Program-made: the position numbers and the translations under genes
Source of the DNA: Pseudochelatococcus contaminans
GTDB lineage: Bacteria; Pseudomonadota; Alphaproteobacteria; Rhizobiales; Beijerinckiaceae
Assembly: GCF_014195635.1 (NCBI RefSeq)
Contig: NZ_JACICC010000008.1
Location: 86,449-150,448, forward strand
DNA: 64,000 nt
Direction of reading: 5' to 3'
Shown: positions 20,478 to 29,975 of the stretch, piece after piece
Position numbering within the stretch: position 1 is the stretch's first letter
How the letters are laid out: each line of letters starts with the position of its first letter
The notes under the pieces: model-generated
What the model saw: only the letters and a program-made list of their open reading frames with translations
What the model was told of the DNA's origin: nothing
The model's database searches: none

Positions 20478-20760
20478 AAACTATAAAAACGATCAACTTA
20501 AGCCAATCATAATTATAGAACGTATGCAATCTAAAATCGAACTAAATTTTGTGAATTGCATAATTTCACTTATTTTTGCGTTTAATTGACAATCGTCACG
20601 CTTGCTGAAGGCGGGTCTGGAATGTTTCAACCAATTGGTGTAAAAGGAGAATGATCGTCAACATCATTTTAATTTTATAAATTCTATTAAATTAGTATTC
20701 TATTGACACTCGCCCCCTTTTGCGCGATAGCTTGTCTGTTCGCTCTTGACGGGCTGCCTC
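20478..20760. promoter_or_regulatory. divergent promoter region between sbp and the SAM-II leader
   Basis: AT-rich sequence without a gene. The sbp promoter reads minus from here. A TTGACA at about 20703-20708 reads plus but has only a weak -10 partner. No regulator-binding site could be assigned with confidence. Confidence 0.45.
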
Positions 20761-20788
20761 TTGGCGGGACTGAAGTTGCTTCTATACA
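20761..20788 (+). promoter_or_regulatory. candidate sigma-70 promoter for the riboswitch transcript
   Basis: TTGGCG (20761-20766), 16-bp spacer, TATACA (20783-20788). Initiation would fall near 20795, about 25 bases before the SAM-II aptamer, which is where a leader RNA promoter is expected. Confidence 0.5.
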
Positions 20789-20821
20789 TCCCCCCCTTGA
20801 AAGCTGCCGGGAGCGAGCGAA

Positions 20822-20877
20822 CCGCGGTGATTTGAAAGCGCAGCTTGCGCCGCGTGACCAAACGCTAAAGCGTCACG
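20822..20877 (+). ncRNA. SAM-II (metA-type) riboswitch
   Basis: All conserved blocks of the alphaproteobacterial SAM-II class are present in order: CGCGGTGATTTG (20823-20834), GCTTGC (20843-20848), GCCGCGT (20849-20855), AAA and CGCTAAAG (20863-20870). P1 pairs CGCGG (20823-20827) with CCGCG (20850-20854), and the pseudoknot pairs AGCG (20837-20840) with CGCT (20863-20866). An alternative hairpin, CGTGAC (20853-20858) with GTCACG (20872-20877), would break P1 and could be part of the switching mechanism. SAM-II normally precedes metA, metX or metZ; here no such gene follows. Confidence 0.9.
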
Positions 20878-20957
20878 AGTGAGTTCGTGGGCTCGATGCG
20901 CGCACGGTCGTCCTGTTCTCGATAACGGGAAGCGCGCCTCCATGACAGGAAAGAACC

Positions 20958-21149
20958 ATGGCACTTTCTTGGAAAATCCAGAACACCGCCTATATGAGCA
21001 GTGCAACGACAACAACAGACCTAAAAGTCGCCCTGGGGAACGGAAACACTGGAAAAATGAGGGATATCACCATCCAACCCGCCTGCTGTCATGCCATCTG
21101 CATGATTGCATGGCTTGCGTGTGGAACGCATTGGACCTGTCGGCGTTAG
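20958..21149 (+). CDS. 63-residue Cys-rich hypothetical protein downstream of the SAM-II riboswitch
   Basis: I do not recognise this family. AGGAAAG lies six bases before the ATG, better than any other start in the leader transcript. The peptide has a polar first half with a Thr run (residues 17-20), then an IQPACCHAIC segment and a short hydrophobic stretch (MIAWLA), with five Cys at about 43, 44, 48, 55 and 61, ending in Arg-Arg. It begins about 80 bases after the riboswitch. It could be a small peptide or RiPP-like precursor, a regulatory leader ORF, or not translated at all. Confidence 0.4.
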   Translation: MALSWKIQNTAYMSSATTTTDLKVALGNGNTGKMRDITIQPACCHAICMIAWLACGTHWTCRR

Positions 21150-21251
21150 TTGCAGAGCGTTTTTCACAGGGTTCATCGTCGGGCAGCCAAGGCGTTTCTA
21201 ATTGGCCCCGAACTTGCATGGTGAAGCCGGTTCATACCGGTGGGAGCTGAA

Positions 21252-21482
21252 ATGTTCGACAATTATCTGATCGAAGTGTCCGGCAGGCCAGCCGGGATTA
21301 TCGCACGCGACACGAATGGCTATCGCTTCCATGCTTCGGAAAGCGCTTTCAACGATCTCGACGGACGGATCTTCGCTGATCCGCAGACCGCAGAACGCGC
21401 AGCGCGCAAGCATCTGGCGAAACGCCGGTCCGCAGGCAGCGGCCGCCGTGCCATCGAAGAGGCTGGCCTGATATCGGCCTGA
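21252..21482 (+). CDS. 76-residue conserved-looking hypothetical protein
   Basis: Starts MFDNYLIEVSGRPAGIIARD with GGGAG seven bases upstream. The sequence is soluble and balanced, with a predicted beta-strand start and a basic C-terminal helix (TAERAARKHLAKRR). It resembles the many short uncharacterised alphaproteobacterial proteins that carry a YxFHASE-like core, but I cannot name a family. It could share the SAM-II transcript, lying about 100 bp after the 63-codon ORF. Confidence 0.6.
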   Translation: MFDNYLIEVSGRPAGIIARDTNGYRFHASESAFNDLDGRIFADPQTAERAARKHLAKRRSAGSGRRAIEEAGLISA

Positions 21483-21763
21483 GCGCGGTTAACGCGATAC
21501 ACGCCATCCGCGGCGCGGGTGCACCACCACAAGGCGGCCATCGCTTTCATGTGCAATTTGCACGGCGACGGGCCGCCTTACGTTTTCCGGCAAAACCTCA
21601 GACCATACTGATGACTGCGCCCTCTCGTGGGCCAATACGACACACCTGTAGTTTTTCGCACATGGCATTGCCGATGGGCGGTTTGCCCCCGCGTGCAATT
21701 GCTTTAGAAAACGGCAGCGGCAATGCTGCCTTTGCGGCATTGTGACCTGTTTTTCCACGTGGT

Positions 21764-22720
21764 GTGAGAACCTTGGCGTTGCGTATCAATAAGGCGTTTG
21801 GCGCCATTCGGAAATTTGGTTCTTTCATCGCTGAAATCGCCATGGTCGGGCTGGTGCGCGGCGTTTTCGGCGTGCTGCGACTGCTAGGGCCGGATCGTGC
21901 CAGCAATTGGGGTGGCAGCGTAGCGCGGGCAATAGGCCCGCTGATGTCCGTTCATAAAGTGGCGCTGGCCAATATCCGCGCCGCATTTCCCGACGCGGAT
22001 GATGCACGCGTGCGCGAAATCGCCCTTGGCGCCTGGGAGAATCTCGGCCGGACCGGCGCGGAATATGCGCATCTCGACCAGCTTTTCGACTTCGATTACG
22101 ACAATCCGCGCCCCGACGCGCGTGTCGAGGTTGTCGGCATCGATCACTTCGTTGCGCTGCGCGATGACGAGCGCCCCGGCATTGTGTTTTCCGCTCACCT
22201 CGGCAATTGGGAACTACCCGCCATCTGCGCCAGTCGCTATGGTCTCGACACTACAGCGATTTTCCGCGAGCCGAATGATCCGGCTGTCGCGCGAGCGGTG
22301 CACGAGGTGCGTTCCCGCACCATGGGCAACCTTCAGGCTGCACGGCAGGGAGCCGCCTTTGTGATGGCCAATGTGCTGGAAAACGGTGGCCACCTCGGCA
22401 TGCTGATCGACCAGCACTTCACACGCGGCGTGACGGTGCCTTTCTTTGATCGGCCAGCGCTTACAAATCCGATCCTCGGCAAGTTTGCGCGGCGATTCGA
22501 TTGTCCGGTTCACGGTGTCCGCGTCATTCGTCTGCCCGGGCACCGGTTCCGAATCGAACTCACGCCGCCTTTGGATCTGCCAAGAGATGCCGATGGCCAC
22601 GTCGACCCCGCGGGAGCAATGGCGGCAATGACAGCCGTCGTCGAGGGCTGGGTACGCGAGCATCCCGAGCAGTGGCTATGGATGCACCGGCGCTGGCGCA
22701 CCCCTGCCAAGCCGCGCTAA
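21764..22720 (+). CDS. lysophospholipid/lipid A acyltransferase (LpxL/HtrB family)
   Basis: Membrane-associated acyltransferase that adds a secondary acyl chain to lipid A or a related lipid, using acyl-ACP. Family signs: an N-terminal hydrophobic anchor (about residues 22-42), the HX4E catalytic motif in FSAHLGNWELPA (about 147), the FREPNDPAV region, DQHFTRGVTVPFF and the end motif REHPEQWLWMHRRW. 318 residues with the GTG at 21764; the start is uncertain because no good ribosome-binding site is seen. It stands alone between the riboswitch region and a DUF1223 gene. Confidence 0.9.
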   Translation: MRTLALRINKAFGAIRKFGSFIAEIAMVGLVRGVFGVLRLLGPDRASNWGGSVARAIGPLMSVHKVALANIRAAFPDADDARVREIALGAWENLGRTGAEYAHLDQLFDFDYDNPRPDARVEVVGIDHFVALRDDERPGIVFSAHLGNWELPAICASRYGLDTTAIFREPNDPAVARAVHEVRSRTMGNLQAARQGAAFVMANVLENGGHLGMLIDQHFTRGVTVPFFDRPALTNPILGKFARRFDCPVHGVRVIRLPGHRFRIELTPPLDLPRDADGHVDPAGAMAAMTAVVEGWVREHPEQWLWMHRRWRTPAKPR

Positions 22721-23030
22721 GGCCGATCTCTCTAAAGTGACTTTCCTTCGCTGCCGAATTGCGGTTCACTCAAGCCGCTGAGCAAAACCTCAAGGTTAAG
22801 GTTGGGCGGAGATTTTGGTCATTTTGCACGCTGACGATGCCGAATCGTCCCATAAGCCCCTTCACCAGACCAGCCCCGCGAGGATTTGATCAGTCAGTTT
22901 CACCGAGTGGTTCTTCTTTTGATAAAGTTGGTGAGATCGGTAATCTGAAGCTGCCATCATCGGCTGAGAGGCCCCGTCGGGGCGACGAAGCGTTTTTCAC
23001 GCATTTGTTAGGCATCGCGCAGGGAAACGG
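22721..23030. other. 310-bp intergenic region
   Basis: I see no gene or recognisable RNA. The sequence has ordinary composition and would carry the promoter of the DUF1223 gene on the plus strand. Confidence 0.5.
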
Positions 23031-23945
23031 TTGCTTTCGACAGATATGACAACAGCATGCACGCCCTCCCCCACAACACTCAGCGCCAAAGCGCCATCTC
23101 ATCAGATGCAATTGTCTGATCGGAAAGCCGCCACCACAGAGCGCGGCAAAAAAGGGGCGTTGCTGTGTGGGACTCTGGCGCTGTTCCTTGCCGGCATGGT
23201 GTTGCCCGCCGCTGCGCAGCAGGCATCGCAGGCCATACAACTACGAGCCGTCATCGAACTCTTCACAAGTCAGGGCTGCGCCTCCTGCCCTCCGGCAGAC
23301 AACCTGATCAGACGATATGCGCGCGACAACAGCATTATCGTGCTGACACTCCCCGTCACCTGCTGGGATTATCTGGGCTGGCGCGATACGCTGGCCAAGG
23401 ATCATTTCACAATCCGCCAGCGTATTTACGCGAAAATCCGTGGATCCCGCAGCATTTATACGCCGCAGGCTGTCATCAATGGGACAGCGCACATGGTCGG
23501 GTCTGACGAAACGGCCATAGGCGGCGCATTGGAAACAACGACCACCTCCGCGCTTCCGGTCAAAGTGGATATCACTTCAACCGGCGAAACGTTCCGCATC
23601 GCAGTGGCAGCCTCCAACACCCGCGAGCGCTCAACGATTCTGCTTGCGCCATTCTACCGCGAACGATCGGTTTCCGTCGATGACGGTGAGAACGCCGGTA
23701 AACGCCTCACATATACGAACGTGGTCAGCGGCCTCTTGCCGATCGGGCAATTACCGTCATCGTCGCCCTCAGCGGAAGCGTTCGTTATTAACCTGCCACG
23801 CGCCAGCGCCTTGCCGGACAATACCGATGGATTTGCCATTCTGGTCCAGAGCGGCAATCCGGATAGACCCGGACAAGTGATTGGGGCAGCGTCCTACATG
23901 CAAAACACAAGTCCTGCCCGGACAAGGCACTCTCCGAACTTATAG
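23031..23945 (+). CDS. DUF1223 (thioredoxin-like) secreted protein
   Basis: An exported protein with a thioredoxin-like fold by family. A signal peptide appears at residues ~40-65 counted from the TTG start (LLCGTLALFLAGMVLPAAAQQ region), so the true start may be the ATG at 23106. The mature part opens with AVIELFTSQGCASCPPAD, the DUF1223 hallmark with a CxxC-like Cys pair, followed by HVTCWDYLGW-like and DTLAKDHFTIRQRIY segments. Role unknown; family members are linked to envelope or copper/redox functions only loosely. Confidence 0.82.
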   Translation: MLSTDMTTACTPSPTTLSAKAPSHQMQLSDRKAATTERGKKGALLCGTLALFLAGMVLPAAAQQASQAIQLRAVIELFTSQGCASCPPADNLIRRYARDNSIIVLTLPVTCWDYLGWRDTLAKDHFTIRQRIYAKIRGSRSIYTPQAVINGTAHMVGSDETAIGGALETTTTSALPVKVDITSTGETFRIAVAASNTRERSTILLAPFYRERSVSVDDGENAGKRLTYTNVVSGLLPIGQLPSSSPSAEAFVINLPRASALPDNTDGFAILVQSGNPDRPGQVIGAASYMQNTSPARTRHSPNL

Positions 23946-23991
23946 AGAGCCTTTGACGCCCAGGCATCTGTCTGCACAGCGCACTATATGA

Positions 23992-24426
23992 TTACAGCCC
24001 CGCCTGTGCGAGCGCTTCAGGCGATGCGGGGGCAATCTCCACGGATTCGCCGCAGCCGCAAGCCGATGTCTGGTTGGGATTGTTGAATACGAACCCGGAC
24101 GACATCTTGCCCACCTGATAATCCATCTCCGTGCCGAGCAGGAAAAGCACCGCTTTAGGGTCGACGATGAGCTTCACGCCCTTGTCCTCGACCACATCCT
24201 CGCCTGGCGCAATCGTCTCGGCGTACTCCATGGTGTATTCCATACCGGCGCAGCCGCCCTTCTTGACACCAAGACGGACGGCGGCAACCTCGCGATCGGT
24301 ATTATCGAGAATTTCGCGCAAACGCTCCGCCGCGGCTTCCGTCAGGGTGAGAACCTGAAAGCGCGACCGTTTGCGCACCGCGGGAGCGGCGGAACCCGTA
24401 TCGGAAGCGTTCTGCGACGATGCCAT
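23992..24426 (-). CDS. sufA: A-type Fe-S cluster carrier
   Basis: Transfers assembled Fe-S clusters to apoproteins. The three conserved Cys are seen in GVKKGGCAGMEYTM and NPNQTSACGCGESVEI. I chose the ATG at 24426 (MASSQNAS, 144 residues), with GAAGG upstream; a TTG three codons before is open. The N-terminal ~30 residues are a variable polar leader. Last gene of the suf operon on the minus strand, 87 bp after sufT. Confidence 0.92.
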   Translation of the reverse strand: MASSQNASDTGSAAPAVRKRSRFQVLTLTEAAAERLREILDNTDREVAAVRLGVKKGGCAGMEYTMEYAETIAPGEDVVEDKGVKLIVDPKAVLFLLGTEMDYQVGKMSSGFVFNNPNQTSACGCGESVEIAPASPEALAQAGL

Positions 24427-24513
24427 CGTGAGCAATCCTTCAAAGCAACCCCGCCAGCATAGTCTGGCGGCTCCCTATAAACATAGGGTCTCCCTCGCCC
24501 CGCGTCGAGAGGA

Positions 24514-24885
24514 TCACCACATATCGAGTGCGACACGCGCCTCGTCGGACATGCGGCTTTGATCCCACGGCGGGTCGAAAACCATGTTGACCTTCACGCC
24601 CTGCACGCCATAGATGGAACTTACCGCCCCCTCGACCCAGCCGGGCATTTCACCCGCAACCGGGCAGCCGGGAGCTGTCAGCGTCATATCGATCTCGATT
24701 TCGCGATCGTCGCTGATATCGACACGGTAAATGAGGCCAAGCTCATAAATATCCACCGGGATTTCCGGATCGAAGACGGTTTTCAGCGCGGCGATAATGT
24801 CCTCGGTCAGCCGCTCGATCTCACCTTCCGGCAAGCCCGATCCTACCGGCGTAACGGCGGAGGCCTTGTTGTCTTCTTCGCTCAC
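24514..24885 (-). CDS. sufT: SufT-like / MIP18 (DUF59) family protein
   Basis: An Fe-S maturation accessory protein. The DUF59 core is visible as TVFDPEIPVDIYELGLIYRV and MTLTAPGCPVAGEMPGWVEG. I prefer the GTG at 24885 (MSEEDNKAS, 123 residues), preceded by GGGGGAG at six bases; a GTG five codons further upstream is open. It starts 26 bp after sufS and is co-directional, the usual alphaproteobacterial place for the SUF-associated DUF59 gene. Confidence 0.9.
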   Translation of the reverse strand: MSEEDNKASAVTPVGSGLPEGEIERLTEDIIAALKTVFDPEIPVDIYELGLIYRVDISDDREIEIDMTLTAPGCPVAGEMPGWVEGAVSSIYGVQGVKVNMVFDPPWDQSRMSDEARVALDMW

Positions 24886-24911
24886 TGAATTCTCCCCCAC
24901 ATTCCGGCCAA

Positions 24912-26153
24912 TCAGGCGAAAAGCTGCTCGGCTTTCCGCAGTGCCTCAACCAGAATATCGACTTCTTCCTTGGTATTATACAGCGCAAACGACGCACGGC
25001 ATGTCGCCGTGGTGCCAAAGCGGGCAAGCAGCGGCTGTGCGCAGTGGGTGCCGGCGCGCACCGCAACTCCGGCACGGTCGATGATGGTGGCGACATCATG
25101 CGGGTGCGCGCCCACCATCTCGAAGGACAGGATCGCCCCCTTCTCTCGCGCCCGCCCGAGAATGCGCACGGAATTGAGCCCACCGATCTGCTGATGAGCG
25201 TAATTACGCAGCTGTTCCTCGTGATTCAGAACCGCACTGCGTCCCAGCCGGTCGACATAACGAATGGCGGCAGCCAGGCCGATGGCTTCCACAATCGGCG
25301 GCGTTCCCGCCTCGAAACGATGCGGCGGCGTGTTGTATGTCACGCCATCGGTCGTCACCGTCTCGATCATCTCTCCACCGCCGTTGAAAGGCGGCAGTTC
25401 CTCCAGCCAGCGCGACTTGCCGTAAAGCACGCCAATGCCCGTCGGCCCGTAAAGCTTGTGGCCAGTGAAGACGTAGAAGTCCGCATCCAGTTCCCGGACG
25501 TCGACAGGCAGATGCACCGCCCCCTGACTGCCATCGACAAGCACCGGAATGCCATGAGCATGCGCGATCCGCACGATTTCCTTGATCGGCATGATCGTAC
25601 CGATGACATTGGACATATGCGTGATCGCAACGATCCGGGTGCGCGGCGTCAGCAGCGCCTCGAACTCATCGAGCAGGAAATTGCCTTCTTCATCGACGGG
25701 CGCCCATTTCAGCACGGCGCCTTTGCGCTCGCGATGAAAGTTCCATGGCACGATGTTGGAATGATGTTCGGCAATGGAGAGCACGATCTCATCGCCCTCA
25801 CCGATATAGGCACGGCCGAACGAGTCAGCCACGAGGTTGATCGCCTCCGTCGCAGAGCGCGTGAAGATTATCTCGTCCGTGCTTTCGGCGTTGAGGAAAC
25901 CGCGCACGGTTTCGCGCGCATCCTCGAACGCTTCTGTCACCGCATTGGCGAGGAAATGCAGTCCACGATGGACGTTGGCATATTCATGCTCGTACACGCG
26001 GCTCATGGCGTCGATCACGGCCCGCGGCTTCTGGGCGGAGGCGGCGCTGTCCAGATATACCAGCGGCTTGCCATAGATCTCCCGCGACAGGATCGGAAAA
26101 TCCCGACGCACCGCATCCACATCGTAGCTGCCACCCGTTACAACGCCGGTCAT
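24912..26153 (-). CDS. sufS: cysteine desulfurase SufS
   Basis: PLP enzyme that takes sulfur from cysteine as a persulfide for the SufBCD scaffold. The PLP Lys is in VFTGHKLYGPTGIGVLYG (about residue 229), the active Cys in VRAGTHCAQPLLARFG (about 365), the RxGxHCAxP pattern of group II enzymes. 413 residues, normal. It follows sufD by 78 bp and precedes sufT. Confidence 0.96.
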   Translation of the reverse strand: MTGVVTGGSYDVDAVRRDFPILSREIYGKPLVYLDSAASAQKPRAVIDAMSRVYEHEYANVHRGLHFLANAVTEAFEDARETVRGFLNAESTDEIIFTRSATEAINLVADSFGRAYIGEGDEIVLSIAEHHSNIVPWNFHRERKGAVLKWAPVDEEGNFLLDEFEALLTPRTRIVAITHMSNVIGTIMPIKEIVRIAHAHGIPVLVDGSQGAVHLPVDVRELDADFYVFTGHKLYGPTGIGVLYGKSRWLEELPPFNGGGEMIETVTTDGVTYNTPPHRFEAGTPPIVEAIGLAAAIRYVDRLGRSAVLNHEEQLRNYAHQQIGGLNSVRILGRAREKGAILSFEMVGAHPHDVATIIDRAGVAVRAGTHCAQPLLARFGTTATCRASFALYNTKEEVDILVEALRKAEQLFA

Positions 26154-26231
26154 CGATCCCTCTCTTCAGGACCGGGAGTCGTACCCGGTCCGGCTACGTC
26201 CCAGTCTGCCAGTATGTCCATAAACCCACAT

Positions 26232-27569
26232 TTATGAACGATTTTCCAGCCTCTTTACTGCAAGCGCGTTCAACGCCTCACGCATGGACTCGTGCTCGAC
26301 AAGTTCGATGGCCTCACCGATGAACGCCTGCAGCAGCAGCGCCTCGGCTTCGGCTGGCGGCAAGCCGCGTGCGCTGAGGTAGAATAACAGATCTTCGTCG
26401 AGTTCGCCGCAGGTTGCGCCGTGGGCGCACTGCACGTCATCGGCCCAGATTTCAAGCTCGGGCTTGTTATACATGGTTGCGCCGGGCGACACGAGCAACG
26501 CCGCCGACATCATCCGCCCATCCGTTTTCTGGGCGTCCTGACGCACGATGATCTTGCCCTGGAATACGCCCGTGGCATCGCCATCGACGATGGTCTTGAA
26601 CAGCTCGCGGCTCTCCCCGCCCGGTACGGCGTGGTCGAGCACCAGCGTCGTATCGGCATGATCTTCGCCGCGAATCATCGTCACGCCGCCAATCGTGACC
26701 CGCGCGTTCTCACCCTGGCAGGCGATGAAGAGCTGATGGCGCGAGACTGCACTGCCGGCAACAAGGTTGAACGACCGAAAATCGGCCTCCCCCCCGAGTA
26801 ACGCCGTCAGCGTGGAAAGCGCAATCGCGCCCGCTCCTTCGGCATTGACACGCACATGCTCCACGCGGGCGCTATCGCCCAGCACGAACGCCACGAGGCT
26901 GTTCGGCTGTGCTGCGACGTGCCCCTCATGGGTTTCAGCGATGGTCAGCGCCGCATCCTTCTCAACCAGCACCAGCACGCGCGTCGCGGTGGCGAAAGGG
27001 GTATTCCCATGGTTGATGAAGCGCAGGTGCAGCACCTCGCCGATTTCATGCCCGGCAGCAACCTGCACGATAATGCCGTCATCGACAAAAGCCGTGTTCA
27101 GATCGATGAGAGCATTGCCGTTCGCAACCTCCACCTGATCGAGAGAGGCAAGCGCCGGGTGCGCCTCCGCGAGTGCTTTTGACAGCGGGACAACGCTGAC
27201 GCCCTCCGGCAAGGTAGCCGCGTCTGCCAGATAACCGTTTACAAAGTCGATCCGCGCCGCTGGCACATCTGCCAGAACATGCGCCGATTTGCGCGCGGCA
27301 TCGACGGTCGCGGCATCGGGGCGCGAGGCAGGCGCAGCGGCTTCATGCAAAAATGCCCGCAGGTCGGTGTATTTCCATTCTTCCACCCGCCGGTTCGGCA
27401 CGCCGACACGCTGGATGTCCTCCATGGCTTCCAGGCGGCGCACAACGGAACCGTCGCCATCCGGAAGGCGCGACCTGAAATCATCGAAGTGCTGCGCAAG
27501 CCGGGTATCGGCCGGAAAGTTCTGGGCGGCCGGACGCTCTGCGCTCTCTGTCGCTGGATTCGTCGTCAT
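26232..27569 (-). CDS. sufD: Fe-S assembly scaffold protein SufD
   Basis: Partner of SufB and SufC in the cluster-building complex. The beta-helix core shows the SufBD pattern in the last 200 residues, e.g. RMMSAALLVSPGATMYNKPE and CAHGATCGELDEDLLFYLSARGL, where the His and Glu lie at the SufB interface. Start MTTNPATES gives 445 residues and lies four bases after the sufC stop; the ORF is open 24 codons upstream inside sufC but that is unlikely to be used. Confidence 0.94.
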   Translation of the reverse strand: MTTNPATESAERPAAQNFPADTRLAQHFDDFRSRLPDGDGSVVRRLEAMEDIQRVGVPNRRVEEWKYTDLRAFLHEAAAPASRPDAATVDAARKSAHVLADVPAARIDFVNGYLADAATLPEGVSVVPLSKALAEAHPALASLDQVEVANGNALIDLNTAFVDDGIIVQVAAGHEIGEVLHLRFINHGNTPFATATRVLVLVEKDAALTIAETHEGHVAAQPNSLVAFVLGDSARVEHVRVNAEGAGAIALSTLTALLGGEADFRSFNLVAGSAVSRHQLFIACQGENARVTIGGVTMIRGEDHADTTLVLDHAVPGGESRELFKTIVDGDATGVFQGKIIVRQDAQKTDGRMMSAALLVSPGATMYNKPELEIWADDVQCAHGATCGELDEDLLFYLSARGLPPAEAEALLLQAFIGEAIELVEHESMREALNALAVKRLENRS

Positions 27570-27573
27570 GTCC

Positions 27574-28323
27574 TCACGCCGCCTCGGTGCTGTACTCGGC
27601 GTAGCCGCTGGCTTCGAGTTCCAGCGCAAGCTCCTTGCCACCGGAACGAACGATACGGCCCTTCGACATCACATGCACCGTATCCGGCACGATATGATTG
27701 AGCAGCCGCTGGTAGTGGGTGATGACCAGAAACGCGCGCTTCTCGTCACGCAATGCATTCACGCCTTCGGACACGATGCGCAATGCATCGATATCGAGAC
27801 CGGAGTCCGTCTCGTCGAGAATGCAGAACTTGGGTTGCAGCAGCGCCATCTGGAGAATTTCCATGCGCTTCTTCTCGCCACCGGAGAAGCCCACGTTCAG
27901 CGCGCGCTTCAGCATCTCCTGATTGATTTCCAGCTTTTCCGCCGCACCCCTGACGAGGCGAAGAAAGTCCGGTGTGGTCAGTTCCTCTTCCTCACGCGCC
28001 TTGCGCTGGGCGTTGAGGATCGCTTTCAGGAACGACATCGTGGCGACGCCGGGAATTTCCAGTGGATACTGGAACGCAAGGAACACACCCTTGCTCGCCC
28101 GCTCATAGGCCTCAAGCTCAAGGAGGTTCTCGCCGTCCAGCAGGATCTCGCCGTCGAGAACCTCATAATCTTCCTTGCCGGCAATGACATAGCTCAGCGT
28201 CGACTTGCCGGAGCCGTTCGGCCCCATGATGGCCGCGACCTCCCCGTCGGCGACCGTCAGGTCGAGACCGTTGAGAATGCGGTTGCCCTCGATTTCAACC
28301 ACAAGATTCTTGATTTCGATCAT
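27574..28323 (-). CDS. sufC: Fe-S assembly ATPase SufC
   Basis: Soluble ABC-type ATPase that drives conformational change in SufBD. Starting at MIEIKNLVVEIEG it has 249 residues; Walker A is MGPNGSGKSTLSY, the signature motif GFSGGEKKRMEILQM and Walker B ILDETDSGLDIDAL, typical for SufC. The ORF is open 35 codons upstream but the family start is clear. It lies 110 bp after sufB. Confidence 0.96.
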   Translation of the reverse strand: MIEIKNLVVEIEGNRILNGLDLTVADGEVAAIMGPNGSGKSTLSYVIAGKEDYEVLDGEILLDGENLLELEAYERASKGVFLAFQYPLEIPGVATMSFLKAILNAQRKAREEEELTTPDFLRLVRGAAEKLEINQEMLKRALNVGFSGGEKKRMEILQMALLQPKFCILDETDSGLDIDALRIVSEGVNALRDEKRAFLVITHYQRLLNHIVPDTVHVMSKGRIVRSGGKELALELEASGYAEYSTEAA

Positions 28324-28433
28324 TCTTATGTCCTTCAAATCCCGCCATGCTGGAACTTGCGGAAGTGTGCCCGTTCCGGGCGGTGCACACCTTCGGTCCA
28401 GCAGAACCGCACGCCGGCCAAACGGCAACCCGC

Positions 28434-29906
28434 TCAGCCGACCGATCCCTCCAGGCTGATCGAGATCAGCTTCTGCGCCTCCACGGCGAACTCCATCGGC
28501 AACTGCTGCAGCACGTCCTTGACGAAGCCGTTGACGATCAACGCGATCGCCTCTTCCTCATCGAGCCCCCGCTGGAGGCAATAGAACATCTGGTCATCCG
28601 AAATCTTCGATGTCGTTGCCTCGTGTTCAAAGATGGCGCTGGCGTTCTTCGACTCGATATAGGGCACGGTATGCGCGCCGCAACGGTCACCGATCAGCAA
28701 CGAATCGCAGTTGGTGAAATTGCGCGTGCCGGACGCCCGCCGATGCGCGGAAACCAGCCCGCGGTAGGTATTCTCAGAGCGGCCTGCAGCGATGCCCTTG
28801 GAGATGATGCGGCTCGTCGTATTACGGCCGAGATGGATCATCTTGGTGCCGGAATCGACCTGCTGATACCCGTTCGAGATGGCGATGGAGTAGAACTCGC
28901 CCTGGGAGTTGTCGCCGCGCAGGATGCAGGAGGGATACTTCCACGTGATCGCCGATCCGGTTTCGACCTGCGTCCACGAAATCTTGGAATTCCGGCCCCG
29001 GCAATCGCCGCGCTTGGTGACGAAGTTGTAAACCCCGCCCTTGCCCTCGATATCGCCCGGATACCAGTTCTGCACCGTGGAATATTTGATCTCGGCATCA
29101 TCAAGCGCGATCAGCTCAACCACCGCAGCATGCAACTGGTTTTCGTCACGCGCGGGAGCGGTGCAACCTTCCAGATAGCTGACGTAGGAACCCTTGTCGG
29201 CGATGATCAGCGTGCGCTCAAACTGGCCCGTATTGCGCTCGTTGATGCGGAAATACGTGGACAACTCCATCGGGCAACGCACGCCCTCCGGCACGTAGAC
29301 GAACGAGCCATCGGTGAACACAGCCGAATTCAGCGTCGCAAAGTAATTGTCCGACACGGGTACAACGGTGCCGAGATACTTCTTCACAAGTTCGGGATAT
29401 TCTCGGATCGCCTCGGAAATAGGGCAGAAGATCACGCCCGCCCTGCGCAGTTCTTCCTTGAACGTCGTCACCACGGACACCGAATCGAACACCGCGTCGA
29501 CAGCCACCCGGCGTGACGGCTCGACACCGGCAAGAATCTCCTGCTCACGCAGGGGAATCCCCAGCTTTTCATAAGTCCGCAGAATTTCCGGATCGACTTC
29601 GTCGAGCGACTTGGGCGCGGCATTCTTCTTCGGAGCCGCATAATAATGCAGATCCTGATAGTCGATGGGCGGATAGTTGACGCGCGCCCATGTCGGCTCA
29701 CGCAAGGTCACCCAGCGCCGATAGGCGTCGAGGCGCCACTCGGTCATCCACTCCGGCTCGCCCTTCTTGGCGGAGATGAGGCGAACGATATCCTCGTTCA
29801 GCCCCTTTGGAGCCTTGTCGACCTCAAGCTCGGTCTCGAAACCGTATTTATACTGATCCACGTCAAGCGTGCGGACACGCTCGATTGTTTCCTGCACCGC
29901 AGGCAT
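28434..29906 (-). CDS. sufB: Fe-S assembly scaffold protein SufB
   Basis: Core scaffold for nascent clusters. 490 residues from [11 protein letters not shown]. Family stretches include [59 protein letters not shown] and the C-terminal [20 protein letters not shown]. It follows a separate cysteine desulfurase by about 70 bp and leads sufC. ATG rather than the upstream in-frame start is supported by homolog-like N-terminus. Confidence 0.96.
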   Translation of the reverse strand: MPAVQETIERVRTLDVDQYKYGFETELEVDKAPKGLNEDIVRLISAKKGEPEWMTEWRLDAYRRWVTLREPTWARVNYPPIDYQDLHYYAAPKKNAAPKSLDEVDPEILRTYEKLGIPLREQEILAGVEPSRRVAVDAVFDSVSVVTTFKEELRRAGVIFCPISEAIREYPELVKKYLGTVVPVSDNYFATLNSAVFTDGSFVYVPEGVRCPMELSTYFRINERNTGQFERTLIIADKGSYVSYLEGCTAPARDENQLHAAVVELIALDDAEIKYSTVQNWYPGDIEGKGGVYNFVTKRGDCRGRNSKISWTQVETGSAITWKYPSCILRGDNSQGEFYSIAISNGYQQVDSGTKMIHLGRNTTSRIISKGIAAGRSENTYRGLVSAHRRASGTRNFTNCDSLLIGDRCGAHTVPYIESKNASAIFEHEATTSKISDDQMFYCLQRGLDEEEAIALIVNGFVKDVLQQLPMEFAVEAQKLISISLEGSVG

Positions 29907-29975
29907 GGCACAACCCTCCTGTCGCGGTTTCAAGGACCGCTGGTTGGTATGGCGTCCGCCAAATATCCCAAAACG

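Noticed and set aside
20879..21250. 123-codon frame starting with GTG inside the riboswitch region
   Set aside because: Composition is not protein-like and there is no ribosome-binding site; the 63-codon frame has a much better start.
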